The notes beneath the pieces are model-generated. The model saw only the letters and a program-made list of their open reading frames with translations, ran no database searches and was not told the origin of the DNA. A stretch of DNA of 29,286 nt. Origin: Gymnopilus junonius. Its lineage: Eukaryota; Basidiomycota; Agaricomycetes; Agaricales; Galerinaceae. Where the stretch lies: positions 1-29,286 of the forward strand of contig JADNYJ010000404.1 of assembly GCA_015501075.1 (NCBI GenBank), given 5' to 3'. Below, in pieces: positions 1 to 10,272 of this stretch (the stretch's first letter is position 1; every line of letters begins with the position of its first letter). Position numbers and translations under genes: made by a program.

Positions 1-18
1 TTCCTTTTCTTTCAGCCT

Positions 19-357
19 TCAATGGACTCCTTTCACTGGAGTATGCGATTCGATATTTCCGTATCCGGGCTCATGCAAGTTCTGCTTTGCTCCCTTCAAA
101 GTCTGCGCCACCTTCGTAACATCTGGGTCATCTTCAAGTTGGATATCTAACTCATCATTGGTTACTAGCACACGTTATCTTGTTCGATGCTCGGACAGGT
201 TTTCTCCACCCTCGTTGAATGATGCATCCAATACCACGCAGTATGACGAGGTGGCTGGACAAGCACTGTACTTACATTGGAATAGAGTTACAACTTGCCC
301 TTTTGAGTTCGGCCTTCGAGTTTGATCATGAAGGTGGAACTCCAACGAAGCATGCAT
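19..357 (-). CDS. Possible two-exon hypothetical gene, C-terminal part
   Basis: I do not recognise this protein. On the minus strand an exon at 357-276 begins with ATG and ends at a GTAAGT donor; a CTAG acceptor at about 165 leads into an exon at 164-19 ending in TGA. The phases agree (82 nt leaves one base, 146 nt starts with two), giving 75 codons. The second exon reads like real coding sequence, with an acidic stretch (LEDDPDVTKVAQTL) and a KGAKQNLHEPGYGN segment. The frame stays open a little upstream of the ATG to a TGA near 430, so the ATG may be internal and an earlier exon may exist. It could equally be a fragment of an older gene. The model rests only on splice consensus and phase. 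Confidence 0.33.
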
Positions 358-3300
358 GAAGGCCTGCGCAGACCCAAGATTTAGGCGACGGATCAGGAGA
401 AACGGGCTCGGGCATGCAACTACTCAACGTTCAACTTCGTTCGACTGTTCGAGTCTACTTTGGGACCGTAACAAATGGTATGGTCCCCCTATAACTTTCA
501 GGCCATGCTTGTAGCTTGAAATTAATCGCGTACGTACGCACATGTGCCTTCATCTTGTTCGACCGCAGATTGAACCCGGCTTGATGCAGCTATCGTTTCC
601 TGGTTAGTAAATGGTAAAATGAAAGGACTTTGGGGAGCAATTTTTTGAGCAGCTATTTAAGGGCAAGGATGAGGATGAGGCGAGCAACGACGCAGAGCTC
701 TTGAATTCAGGATCATAAATAAGGTCCGAAAAGACCACAATTAAATGCTTGATAGAATTAAATGAACGTTATGCATAAGAACTTAAAGAAGTTCTTATAT
801 GAATGGCATGGAACGTGCATTGAAGGCTTCATACATTCATTTAAGTCTACTTATTATATACGAACTTAATCAATAATTAATATCAGCTTGTACAACGCGT
901 TAGTGATTGATGGACTTACACTTTCTGGCAAGGACTAAGGAATGGCAAGACATGACATCGAGAAGAATGTCGAAAATGTCGACGCAGTCAAGCCGTTTGA
1001 CTCGATGAACGTGACTGAGGGATTCGGACTCCTTTCGGAGTCGACAGTTAACCGCTCAGGATATCTATCCGAAGTGTCATACATATACAGTATATCGGTC
1101 AAATGAACAGTACCTTATCATATGAATTATCACTACATTGCATTTTCATCACTCCCCTCTGATATCCGCCCTCGGATGATTAGGCATATGTTAATTTGAA
1201 TGGACGGGTGTGATATTTGTACCCCCATCCGCTCTAGGCCGGCACTGGCTGTAGGAAGTCAAACTAGATGACATCTAGAAGGGACGCCTGCTTCCTGCAT
1301 AGCTGTGTCGACTGTCCCCTTTTGTACCTGATAATAAACAGTAAGTGATACGGATAACAAGCGCTCGTGTTTCATCACTACTCAACTGGTTGGGTAGTCG
1401 TTAAGGACTGTCAGGAAGGAGATACAATATGGCCCGATTAGTCAATCCAGGTCACTCTCGGTCTGTCTCTCGGGAGATATGACTATGATTATTATGATTA
1501 TGATGATCGACGTCGAGGCAGATCGGTCATCTTCGGACGTACGTCAGAGCGCAGCAGCTGCATTCCATTCCGCTGATCGATCACAACCTGTGCGGTCCTC
1601 TAAGCCGAGCGCTTAAATTTAATAGCTGACCTTTGTGAGGTCAGTAGAAATGTAAGGTGGTTTCTTCCTATATAATAGTAATGCGAGCCCTCACTTTCAG
1701 TCTTGGTATATAATGTCTCGTATAGGCCTCCGGACTATACTACAGATGTCCCAGATTCGTACGTACTTGGTATGAATTTCAAAGGACATCTGACGTATTG
1801 TGCCTTGGTCAATCAAACTTAGCCCAGTAGAAGGCGTTTATTTCACAATCACCCCTCCTATTGGATCCTTTTCACTACTTCTTTTCTAGAGTTGGGCACA
1901 AGGCACTGAAGACGAGTTTGCAGTTCCTAAATGAAAGGCTATATCGGAAAGCACAAAGCCTGGGTAAGTAATGGTCAGAATTTGATATTCTACATCTTCT
2001 CCAAGAGCTTTATCAATCAACCACAGTACTTCTGAGCCTAGAACGTCGATTCTCATGGAATACAACATCTGCACGTGCCCTCGATCCTGCCGCTATGTCC
2101 TTATTCTTGGAAGGCCGGTGATTACAGTCTTTCAAGCTAATTGTACAGTCACTTCTTCCCATGCGTCCAAATATACCTAGAACCTTATTTTCGTCAAGGA
2201 AGACTTCTGCTTCCGATGGACTATTTACCCAGTACGCACGACCAAGGCGGATCGATTATCACTGGATCATTTGAGAAACGTAGTATTCTAAAGCAAATAT
2301 TTCGTATTTCGTAGCTAAGAAAATGCTACAAATCAGTTTGAACGGCTGGAAACGATTTACCGGTCCTCTGGGATGCGCTGACGAAGCAGGCCCTATGATC
2401 TCGGGTTGCCTGATTTACACCCTTTTTCCTTTTAGATAAATTTCGAAGGTTGGGCAACCCCGGTTGTGTATTCTGGGAATAGGAAAGTACGTATGTTTCC
2501 AGAATCCGTCCTCCGTTTGCCAGGGAATGGGTGTTGCAATCAGTATCCCTAAGTACGTTTGCTCCATGCCACTGGATGCAGTATTTCTCCGCTTCCCAGG
2601 TAGATTTATGATAGATTTCAGCGCCCGTATCTACTGATCACTGATGGCTTGATTGTCTATGCCATTGTGACAGGCTTAAACTTCGTCTTCAATTCCTTAC
2701 TTGGCTTTTTCTTTCGCCACATGGTAACCCGTGGAATTGTCATTACATGGTTCAATCGATTTTTTCTTCATCCATTCGACCAGCTGACAAATGCTGACCT
2801 TACACGATGTCCGTCCAGGCTAAGGTACTGCATCGTTAATTCCTTCTTTGACTAGAACGGATATGACCTAGTCTAATGAACATATGGTTGGGATAATGGA
2901 TGATGTCCAGGCAATTGTATATTCCGGCGACGGAATGCATTGACTGGGAATTGGGATACTTAATTAACACGGCCCCAAATAGAAGGTTTCTATCCATTCC
3001 CGGCGCCGACAGTCTTCTATCGGAGACCTGATTAAAGATTATTGTCTGGACTTCTTGATGACAGCAGAAAACGCGAATGCGCGCCGTGGGATCCCGAACT
3101 GCCATGCTCCTACGTGGTGTTATTAGAAGATATCTGCAAGTTGGATTATTCCTAAGGAATTCCCATATAAGTCGAAGCCCCACCGCCCCAAGCCAATCAG
3201 AAGACGCAGAATCCTCTGGTCAAACCTTGCAGATAACCTCTATTATAGAAATACGACATGTACGGCCTTTTGATACAATCACTATGTAAATCCTTGATCG

Positions 3301-3947
3301 CAAAATTATTGTGCTGCACCGAAGTTCCAGAATCCAGGAAATCAGCCCAGAGAAATGTACACCGTTCCAGTGGGATAATGAGCTCCATTTACGGGTAAAT
3401 TATCGCATCAACCAAGACTTTCCTCGTTCGAGTAGACATTACAAAGAAGTTTGGAAGTGCAATATAAATCCTGCGATTAAAGTCACGTACTTACATCACG
3501 AATGAAGTGGCCAACTTGACTTTAAGCATATCAAAATGGCTTGGGGAGGCCACACATATTGAAGCCGTCCATGTAATCCCATTTAGACCAAGTAAAAGTG
3601 CGGTTTTTGGGATTAACGTGATTGAGATCACTTGCCGGAGTAATTAAGAAGTGCAGAAGTTGACCCATTTGTTGGATGGAATACGAATGTGAGGAAGAGG
3701 AGTGGTTTATCGAGAAAGAAGCATTGAAAATGAAAGGAACGCAGCATACTGAGGCGGTATTCCGGTTGACGAAGGCGGAACGGCATCACTCCCGTCGGAT
3801 AAGGCATCAGGCATCGTCGGCCCGTTGAGCCAATTTTAGATCAATCGTATATTTTTCTACTCTTTTTGGACGTTATCAAGCAGCTCCTTAGGAGTTGCTT
3901 CTACCTCCCACCATCGCCCAGTCTTTGTCTGGCCTTATCCTCTTCAC
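358..3947. other. Gene-poor intergenic stretch
   Basis: No convincing gene was found on either strand in this 3.6 kb. It is AT-rich around 640-900, where a perfect 10-bp stem with a 4-nt loop lies at 775-798 (AAGAACTT / AAGTTCTT core). At about 1485-1520 a GATTAT-type low-complexity run would read as an Asp/Tyr-rich then Arg-rich peptide. On the minus strand 2836-3183 stays open for 115 codons, and the region up to 3388 has partly coding-like composition, but no family, start or splice pattern could be recognised. Confidence 0.5.
775..798. repeat. Short perfect inverted repeat (10-bp stem, 4-nt loop)
   Basis: ATAAGAACTT at 775-784 is followed by AAAG and then by its exact reverse complement at 789-798. 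It sits in AT-rich intergenic DNA with no gene nearby. Hairpins of this size can arise by chance in AT-rich sequence, so no function is assigned. Confidence 0.5.
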
Positions 3948-5903
3948 ATGGATCATGAAAAGCAACAAGTTGCCACTTGGAAAGGGGCTGAACTGGACCT
4001 GGACGAGTCGGACTCAGGGCAAACAGCATGGTTGGCGAAGAAAATGTTGACCTTGGGTGTAGAGTCTAGGGGTGAGTCATAAGCACGAAAATCGCGTATG
4101 GGGTCGTTTACTTACCTAAATTCAATAGGAGTTGCACCTATTCCAGTGGATGAAAGGGTCGGCCATCCATACAGCAAAATATTCTTTGTTTGGTTTTCAA
4201 TGAATTTCAATATTTTGTCGTGAGTGTTGACAGCTCAATTTTTAGGTGATTAATCGACACCGGTATTTGTAGGTTCTCCGCGGGCACTCTGGGCCCTATA
4301 TTTGGGTTGGATCTTCGAACGTCATGTCTTACCATCCTTTTCTTTAACTTCCTATGCTGTTTTCCCCCGGCTTATCTGTAAGTTGTTCGTTGAAGCCTCG
4401 AACTATGCATCCAACCGCCTTTGAAAGCTCTACGTGGGGACCAAAGTTAGGAATGAGACAGATGATTATCTCTCGTTATTCATTTGGGTATGTTATCTAT
4501 CTTTTGGTTAGATTTATTCCCGCTTTGAGAACAAGAATAGATATTACGGGGTCATCGTCCCCTGTATCTTCAACCTGATAGGCATGATTGGTTTCTCCAT
4601 CCTGAACTGTATTCTCGGAGGACAAGCGCTTGCCAGTGTATCGAGTGACAATTTGAGCTGGACGTGAGCTGCTTCCTCCGTTCTCTCCGACCTATATTCA
4701 GTCGACAACGCAGAGTTGGGATCGTGGTGATTGCCGTAGTGTCCCTGTTAGTCTCCTTTTGCGGATACACTGTCCTGAATTGGTGAGCAAAATCCCATCC
4801 TTTCTAAGGCCTTGCCTCATCAGCTCGCAAGGTATGAGCGCTTGGCTTGGATTCCGGTCCTCATCACCTTTATCATTACACTTGGTGTCGGAGGGAAACA
4901 TCTCTCAAGCCCGCCACCGATGGCTCCTATTACGGCTTCCGCTGTTCTTAGCTTTGCATCGACGCTAGCAGGATTTTCAATCACGTACTCTGGCATGGCC
5001 TCAGACTTCACGAGCTACTTTTCGTCCTAACGTGTCGAGGTTTGTTAATCGTTATCATCAAATGAAATGAAATCACAATAACGCAATGCTTGCACAGTTG
5101 GAAGTTATTTTTCTCGTCTTACTTCGGACTTCTTCTACCCATCGTACGTACAACATGTGATTGCCGTCAATCAAACAGCCTAATCGCCCTCCGATAGGTC
5201 ACCATTCAATGCCTTGGCGCAGCTGTCGTCGTCGCTGCTCCCTATGTTCCCGATTGGGATGTAGGCTACGCGGGCGGGACGTTGGAGGGCTCCTGGAATC
5301 TGTCCTCCATCCGGTCGGAAATTTTGGGAAATTCCTCACTGTTTTATTGAGTCTGTCTGTGGCCGGAAATATTGCAGCCACATTTTACTCGATATCCATC
5401 AATATTCAAGTCTTTGTCCTGCCTTGATGGTCGTACCTCGATATGTTTTCTCGTTTGTCGCAGCGGCTATGTGAGTAATTCTGCCTTCATCTCTTCCTTC
5501 ATGTCAATACCGAATGAACTTCTACTTTAGCGTGGTGCCGATTTCCATCGTCGGTGCACATAGATTCTATACTGCCTTGACCAACTTCCTCGGCCTGATA
5601 GGCTACTGGCGTCTGCTTATATCGGCATCGTCCTTGTCGAACATTTCATCTTCAGGAAGAATGACCCGCACGATATGATATGAACGTATGGAATGTGCCA
5701 CGTCATCTTCCATCTGGAATTGCGGCTATTGCGGCTGGTGTACTATCATTTGGACTCGTTATACCTTCCATGGATCAAGTATGGTTTGTGGACCGATTGC
5801 CAAAACAACAGGAGATATTGGGTTCGAGCTCGCGTTTGCTGTTAGTGCGATCCTTTATTTGCCCTTCCGTTGGTTGGACATACGGTTGAGAGGATTCATA
5901 TAA
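3948..5903 (+). pseudogene. NCS1 purine-cytosine permease (Fcy2-like), frameshifted
   Basis: This encodes a plasma-membrane proton symporter for cytosine, purines or related bases (nucleobase:cation symporter-1, fungal Fcy2 type). About 490 codons lie in ten exons: 3948-4071, 4129-4219, 4273-4377, 4428-4487, 4541-4663, 4714-4782, 4832-5039, 5098-5143, 5198-5470 and 5531-5903. Family landmarks in order are a soluble N-terminus, HPYSKIFFVWFSMN at the first membrane helix, GPKLGMRQMIISRYSFGYYG, the NWYERLAW turn, TYSGMASDFTSYF, and a C-terminal FELAFAVSAILYLPFRWLDI. The frame breaks six times: one extra base in the T-run at 5019-5022, then single missing bases near 5271-5279, 5417-5419, 5608-5610, 5668-5671 and 5789-5792. 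All splice sites are intact and no substitution-type stop was seen in the followed frames. It is either a young pseudogene or a gene with homopolymer sequencing errors; as written it cannot make a full permease. Confidence 0.85.
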
Positions 5904-6475
5904 TATGCGATGAAAGCACGTTGTGGGCCGTTTAGATTATTGCCATTATATCCACTTTCAATCTATATCCATACACATAGAGTAGCACAGAACCAATTCA
6001 AAATTTACCCTGTGGACACTCCTTCTCGGATAGTTGATGGGTCAGGGCGCTTCTGAAGCGAACGGGCAATGCTATTGTAGTTAAAACTAGAGCAACTTCC
6101 TCTGAGGAAGGAATATAACCATTAATTCTTAGCCTCTTTGAATCTGGCATTTCCAGTCGCCGACCCATGTCTCCGGTCCTAGAACTACCAACAATAGGTG
6201 CAGAATCGTAAAGTAATTCGCACCCAAATATAATACCACTCTAAGGCCTCAGTCAGAAGTTGAAGACGCGAATTGGACTGCGGCTTGCGCCTCCACTACA
6301 TCAATGTAGGCAGCTTTAGGAACTAGAGTAGTCATTGTTGCACTTCTAGTTGCATGAATCATTTGACATGGAAACCCCGCTCATGCGTAGATCCTTGTAT
6401 CTGTCAGACTACTGAGGTCGCTGAAAGGTGCATTTCTAGCTCTCCAAGCTTGCCTTCGAGCTCAAAAAATACCGG
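5904..6475. other. Intergenic region, permease 3' side to secreted-protein promoter
   Basis: No reading frame with coding character was found. The stretch holds the downstream sequence of the permease gene and the distal promoter of the secreted-protein gene. Confidence 0.5.
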
Positions 6476-6490
6476 TATAAAGGCTATAAA
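6476..6490 (+). promoter_or_regulatory. Tandem TATA boxes of the secreted-protein gene
   Basis: Two TATAAA hexamers at 6476-6481 and 6485-6490 lie about 45-58 bp upstream of the ATG at 6534. That spacing would give a short 5' leader. Core-promoter assignment is inferred from sequence and position only. Confidence 0.5.
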
Positions 6491-6533
6491 GGTCCAGGCA
6501 ATTTTCTATCCCTACCTAACTCGCAGCGTCAGA

Positions 6534-6895
6534 ATGTTCAAACTCTCCATCGTAGCCATCATTGCCGCCTCTCTTGCCCAGATGGCATTTACCGTTCCTC
6601 TTCACCAAGGTGAACAAACTTGTTAGTATCCGTTTAAATATATGTTTGTACGTGAACTCATCTCCCCTTTAGTAGATCAGAGGGACATGAAAGAAGTCGA
6701 TTTTGAAAGGAGCCTCGAACCTATCATCGCGGGTGGGTGCACTTCATCTTATACCCAGTAGCTAATGGTGAAATATTTGGATTGGCAGCCCGGTTTCTTA
6801 TAGGACCTGATGAGCACACTGGACTGGCGGGTACTGCTGACCACCTTGGCGTTGCATTAAAGGAGCTTGGTGCTGGTCTCGGAGACCTTTTGTAG
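6534..6895 (+). CDS. Predicted small secreted protein, 84 aa
   Basis: Three exons (6534-6621, 6673-6732, 6789-6895) join in phase to 84 codons ending in TAG. Donors are GTTAGT and GTGGGT, acceptors TTTAG and GGCAG. Residues 1-20 look like a classical signal peptide: a lysine, then a hydrophobic core (LSIVAIIAASLAQMAF) and a likely cleavage near TVP. The mature part of about 60 residues is acidic in its first half (DQRDMKEVDFERSLEP) and ends in a Gly/Leu-rich segment (VALKELGAGLGDLL) that could form an amphipathic helix. It has no cysteines and no CaaX box, so it is neither hydrophobin-like nor a pheromone precursor. Two TATA boxes precede it. No family was recognised. The intron phases and the signal peptide are the support; the short length leaves doubt about expression. 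Confidence 0.55.
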
Positions 6896-7252
6896 AATGG
6901 AACGTGCATCCCGAAGCCTCGAAAATTTGGTAGTATTCGTTTCCATCACGATGCCAGTTGCCGAAGTCATTTTATTTTTCTTGTCTAGTCGTTTTAGCCA
7001 TCATTTCCATGTAAGATCGGGTTGCGAAGATGAGTAAATTGCTTCGCATATTATTTGCTCTCTTTCTAGAGCAGTTGAAGCGCGACTCCATGCGGTCTAA
7101 TGTTCCTCAATTAGTTCCTGCTGCCGTTAAACTATTAGACTGGAAATGCTGATACGTGATGGTCAAGTATAAACACGATTATATTTCTTCGTTATTGATT
7201 TCGATGCTGCATACCACTTTACCTAACATATACTTCTTTATGCATATATTTT

Positions 7253-8719
7253 TTATACTGACGGAGTGACAGGCTTAACAGACGGGCGTGGGTCAAGCGG
7301 AGCTGCAGACAAAAGCAAAGCACTGGTGCTGGATCCGTCTCCCTAGAAGGCAATACAAAGACAATCAATGATCACATTATTAAAGCAGACAGTATGGAAA
7401 CAACGCACAATCATGCCATTGGGGAATCCAGGCTTGAAGTCGACGACGCTCTCCAACTGCTTGATGTGCTCGTCTGTTAGGGAGAGCTCCAGGGCTTCGA
7501 CATTGGCAAGTAGATGTTCGACTTTACGGCCACCAATAATGGGGAAGACGTAAGGTGCCTTGTGCATCACATAGGCAATCGCAACTAAGGGAAAAAGAGA
7601 AGAAAGCGTTTAGCATCAGAAATACATCTTAAATATATACACCAACCTGATGTGATGTGCTTAGCACCGATCTCCGCAGCGACTTTCTCGAGTGCTTTGG
7701 CGACAGCTTTCTCCTGGTCGTTGCGTTCCCAGTTAGGATCGATAATGGTGCGTCCTTTCTCTCCTGTCTGGCGCCTCCTCTCTTCTTCCTCGTCCGTCCG
7801 AATCTTTCCTCCAGCCAGAACATTCCAAGGAGCAAGAGCCAGACCTTCCGATTTCGCCATCGGAATAATATCACGCTCAAAGGAACGCTCCAGGATATTC
7901 CAGGCACCTTGGTAGATGACGAAGGGAGTAAGAGCATGGTCACGAGCATATTGATTGGCTTTGGCGACGATCCAAGCAGGCGTATCAGAAACTCCCTAGA
8001 TCGGAGAGTGTCGTGAGTAAAGGTTCTCATAGAGAAGGCGAAAAGGAGGTAGCCGTACCAGGTATAGTACCTTGCCTTGGAGGATGAGGGTATGCAATGC
8101 CCTCATGACCTCCTCGACACTGGTTTCCCAGTCCCACCAGTGGACATAGAGAAGATCGATGTAACTCGTACGAAGCTTCTTCAACGAGGCTTCAACAGAG
8201 ATGTGGAGAGACTTGATGCTGTTCCCGGTGTAGTGTACCTTTTGTGCGATGTTGCTGTTTCCGCGCTTGAAATTGCTGGTGTACTACACAGCCAAATGAG
8301 TTCAGAATTATTTGTTCGTGATTCGCAAGATAAATGAACACAGACCTTAGTGGCGATGAACAGTTGGTCACGAATTCCTCTCTTCTCTGCCCACTCGCCG
8401 ATGAACAATTCGGAGGTCTCGTCCTGGCTGTGCGAATGAGCGTGATAAGCTAGAGGTGGGAACATGTTTTGAAAAAGGGTGCTTACTAGTTATTTGCGGT
8501 GTCAATAAAGTTGCCACCGTTATCAAAGTAGGCATCTAGGAGCTTGAAGCTGGACTCTTTGTCCATGCTACCCATACCGATTTCAGCCCATTTATCGCCT
8601 ATGCTCATCGCCCCAAGCTGTAACGGCGATACATGGACGCCAGCGATAGGAGACAGTACACGGTAGCGGCCGAGTCCTGTTTTAGGGGGAGGTGCTGGAG
8701 TCCAGAACGAAGAAGACAT
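7253..8719 (-). CDS. Aryl-alcohol dehydrogenase [NADP+], aldo/keto reductase family (paralogue 1)
   Basis: This is an NADPH-dependent aldo/keto reductase of the fungal aryl-alcohol dehydrogenase group, which interconverts aromatic aldehydes and alcohols in lignin and aromatic metabolism, probably in the cytosol. Six exons (8719-8487, 8427-8346, 8283-8059, 7995-7647, 7584-7409, 7342-7253) give exactly 384 aa with no frame break. The AKR tetrad is complete: Asp73 and Tyr78 in [10 protein letters not shown], Lys105 in FIATK, His153 in YVHWWDW. Other family marks are [19 protein letters not shown], the [14 protein letters not shown] loop and [12 protein letters not shown], which contacts the NADP phosphate in relatives. 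The C-terminus lies in a separate last exon after GMI and ends at 7253, further than a continuous frame would suggest. It is divergent from a close paralogue at 10273 and has one intron fewer. A TATA box lies about 82 bp upstream of the ATG. Confidence 0.93.
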
Positions 8720-8800
8720 TTTTTGAGTACGAGTTTGGGTTGGCTATTGCAGTGAAGTGAAAGAGAAGAGAATGATTTGGTCCTCAACGCAAGAGTTGGC

Positions 8801-8807
8801 TTTTATA
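8801..8807 (-). promoter_or_regulatory. TATA box of aryl-alcohol dehydrogenase paralogue 1
   Basis: On the minus strand TATAAAA lies about 82 bp upstream of the ATG at 8719. A repeated GGTACTACTT unit sits just upstream of it (8808-8827). Assignment is by position and consensus only. Confidence 0.5.
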
Positions 8808-8827
8808 GGTACTACTTGGGTACTACT

Positions 8828-9715
8828 TTCTCTCGGTGAGTAAGCAATAGTTCCTGCCGAGCGTGAACGTCATGTTGTATTGGCCGCCATCTTTGGAACA
8901 TTTTTTTTAGTCGAAATATACGCAATTTGAAATGACTAACACATCTATTATCGTGCACAATCTGTTTCTACACGTGTCATTGCGAGAACTGAATCCGCCA
9001 CGGTGGGAGCCAAGTGGGAATGTGCAAGTGGCACGGCCACCCTTGACATAGAACCAAAGGTTAAAGGTATTCGACTCTGGCGTCCAAAAAGAAGAGGTCC
9101 AGCACCCTAAATTCCAATTGGGAATCGGGATGCGTTGATGATAGGCGGCGGCTCAGCTAACGCGACGATGAGCGAGAGAAGAAAATCAAGTCATCGGAGT
9201 CCGCCAGCGCGACTCTGTCAGCCTTAGTTGAGCCCAACTCGATTCTCTCATTGGTCACAACTATCAAATTGGCGTGTTTGTTTGCCTCTACAGTCTAGGA
9301 GTTACTATCACGTGATACATGTGTAGTGCAAGCCAGTTTTGTTGCAGTTTTGAGCTAGTTCTGAGTTCACCCGAGTGTATGACTATCATTGTCAAGGAAA
9401 TGAAGTCCACAATTCTTCAGCCAGTGTGCTTTATACGCTCCAAACTAGAACTGAATCCATCAGCATCTACCACTTTTACAGTTTTACTTTTTGTTTACTT
9501 TGATCCCAAATTTCGTTGATGTGCTTACTAATCGAATTCGATAACTTCGAGTCAATTCGGGACCGCCGTCTAAGTAGGACCAGTGCAAGGCCAAAAAACG
9601 CTTCTCTCTATTTATCGTTGTCGGCAAGCACACGTAGTCGTTCTGCCGCTGCCCATTCAGTTGATTTCATTCGCCATTCAGCTCAACTTTGGTCAGCTTT
9701 TCAGGGGTCATTGTT
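8828..9715. other. Intergenic region between divergent dehydrogenase genes
   Basis: This is shared upstream DNA of the two divergent dehydrogenase genes. Small open frames occur but none shows a family signature or plausible splicing. Two CACGTG hexamers lie at 8971-8976 and 9309-9314; they are possible bHLH-type sites but nothing else supports a role. Confidence 0.5.
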
Positions 9716-9724
9716 GCCGAGGAC
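9716..9724 (+). repeat. Left 9-bp target-site duplication of the MITE
   Basis: GCCGAGGAC directly abuts the left terminal inverted repeat and is repeated exactly at 10021-10029, directly abutting the right one. Confidence 0.8.
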
Positions 9725-9836
9725 CAGACTCCTACCCAGTCTCACTCGGGCCTTATCTAATCTAATCTGTTGATCCGAAGTTTCAGCGAAACTTGAACAA
9801 CTTTTAAAGTCCCTCGTGGACTGGCAAAACTTGTTG
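9725..9836 (+). repeat. Left terminal inverted repeat of the MITE
   Basis: 112 bp, exact reverse complement of 9909-10020. Pairing extends one more base by chance (9724 with 10021), where the target duplication begins. Confidence 0.9.
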
Positions 9837-9908
9837 ATGTGGTTGTGTTTGTCAACATATTCCAGGCTGTCAGGCCATCATGTGATATGTTCACGTCAGC
9901 CAAAGATA

Positions 9909-10020
9909 CAACAAGTTTTGCCAGTCCACGAGGGACTTTAAAAGTTGTTCAAGTTTCGCTGAAACTTCGGATCAACAGATTAGATTAGATAAGGCCCGAG
10001 TGAGACTGGGTAGGAGTCTG
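9909..10020 (-). repeat. Right terminal inverted repeat of the MITE
   Basis: 112 bp, exact reverse complement of 9725-9836. The arm carries a short TAGAT-type repeat (ATTAGATTAGATAAGG) near its middle. Confidence 0.9.
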
Positions 10021-10029
10021 GCCGAGGAC
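10021..10029 (+). repeat. Right 9-bp target-site duplication of the MITE
   Basis: GCCGAGGAC, identical to 9716-9724. The pre-insertion site would have carried one copy between TTGTT and ATGACC. Confidence 0.8.
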
Positions 10030-10272
10030 ATGACCTCAATCAAATTTCTTCTGCAAGTTGAAAATGCCCTCAGCCAATAATGGCTCACGGCAGTCAGAAG
10101 TCAAGCTAGCCTAACCGACTCCTACGTTGGATTATCTGAACTCCGTTCAAGCAAGTTATGAATAGGCCTATGATCGAAGTGAGTACGATGTCTAAGAAGA
10201 TGTTTATGGATAATTACGTTGAACCAACTGACACCTGGTTTACATCTTCTACAAGGATCATTACCTGTTGGC

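Larger units (their letters stand above)
9725..10020. mobile_element. Non-autonomous Mutator-like MITE with 112-bp perfect terminal inverted repeats
   Basis: The 296-bp element consists of an arm at 9725-9836, a 72-bp spacer at 9837-9908, and an arm at 9909-10020 that is its exact reverse complement over all 112 bases. The outer ends read CAGACTCC and GGAGTCTG. An identical 9-bp direct repeat flanks it (9716-9724 and 10021-10029), the hallmark of insertion. Long inverted repeats plus 9-bp duplications are the diagnostic combination of the Mutator-like superfamily. The spacer has no room for a transposase, so movement would need one in trans. Each arm contains a smaller palindrome (AAGTTTC-AGC-GAAACTT at 9778-9794 in the left arm). 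Perfect arms imply a recent insertion. It lies about 250 bp upstream of the ATG of dehydrogenase paralogue 2. A simple fold-back element is the alternative. Confidence 0.8.

Noticed and set aside
7629..8030. 133-codon minus-strand frame overlapping dehydrogenase paralogue 1
   Set aside because: It runs in a different frame through exon 4 of the dehydrogenase, whose own frame has full family conservation.
8971..9314. CACGTG hexamers between the dehydrogenase genes as part of the oxygenase regulatory element
   Set aside because: Only the 6-bp core is shared; the GTGA...TCGCGTT part of the oxygenase element is missing, and such hexamers occur by chance.
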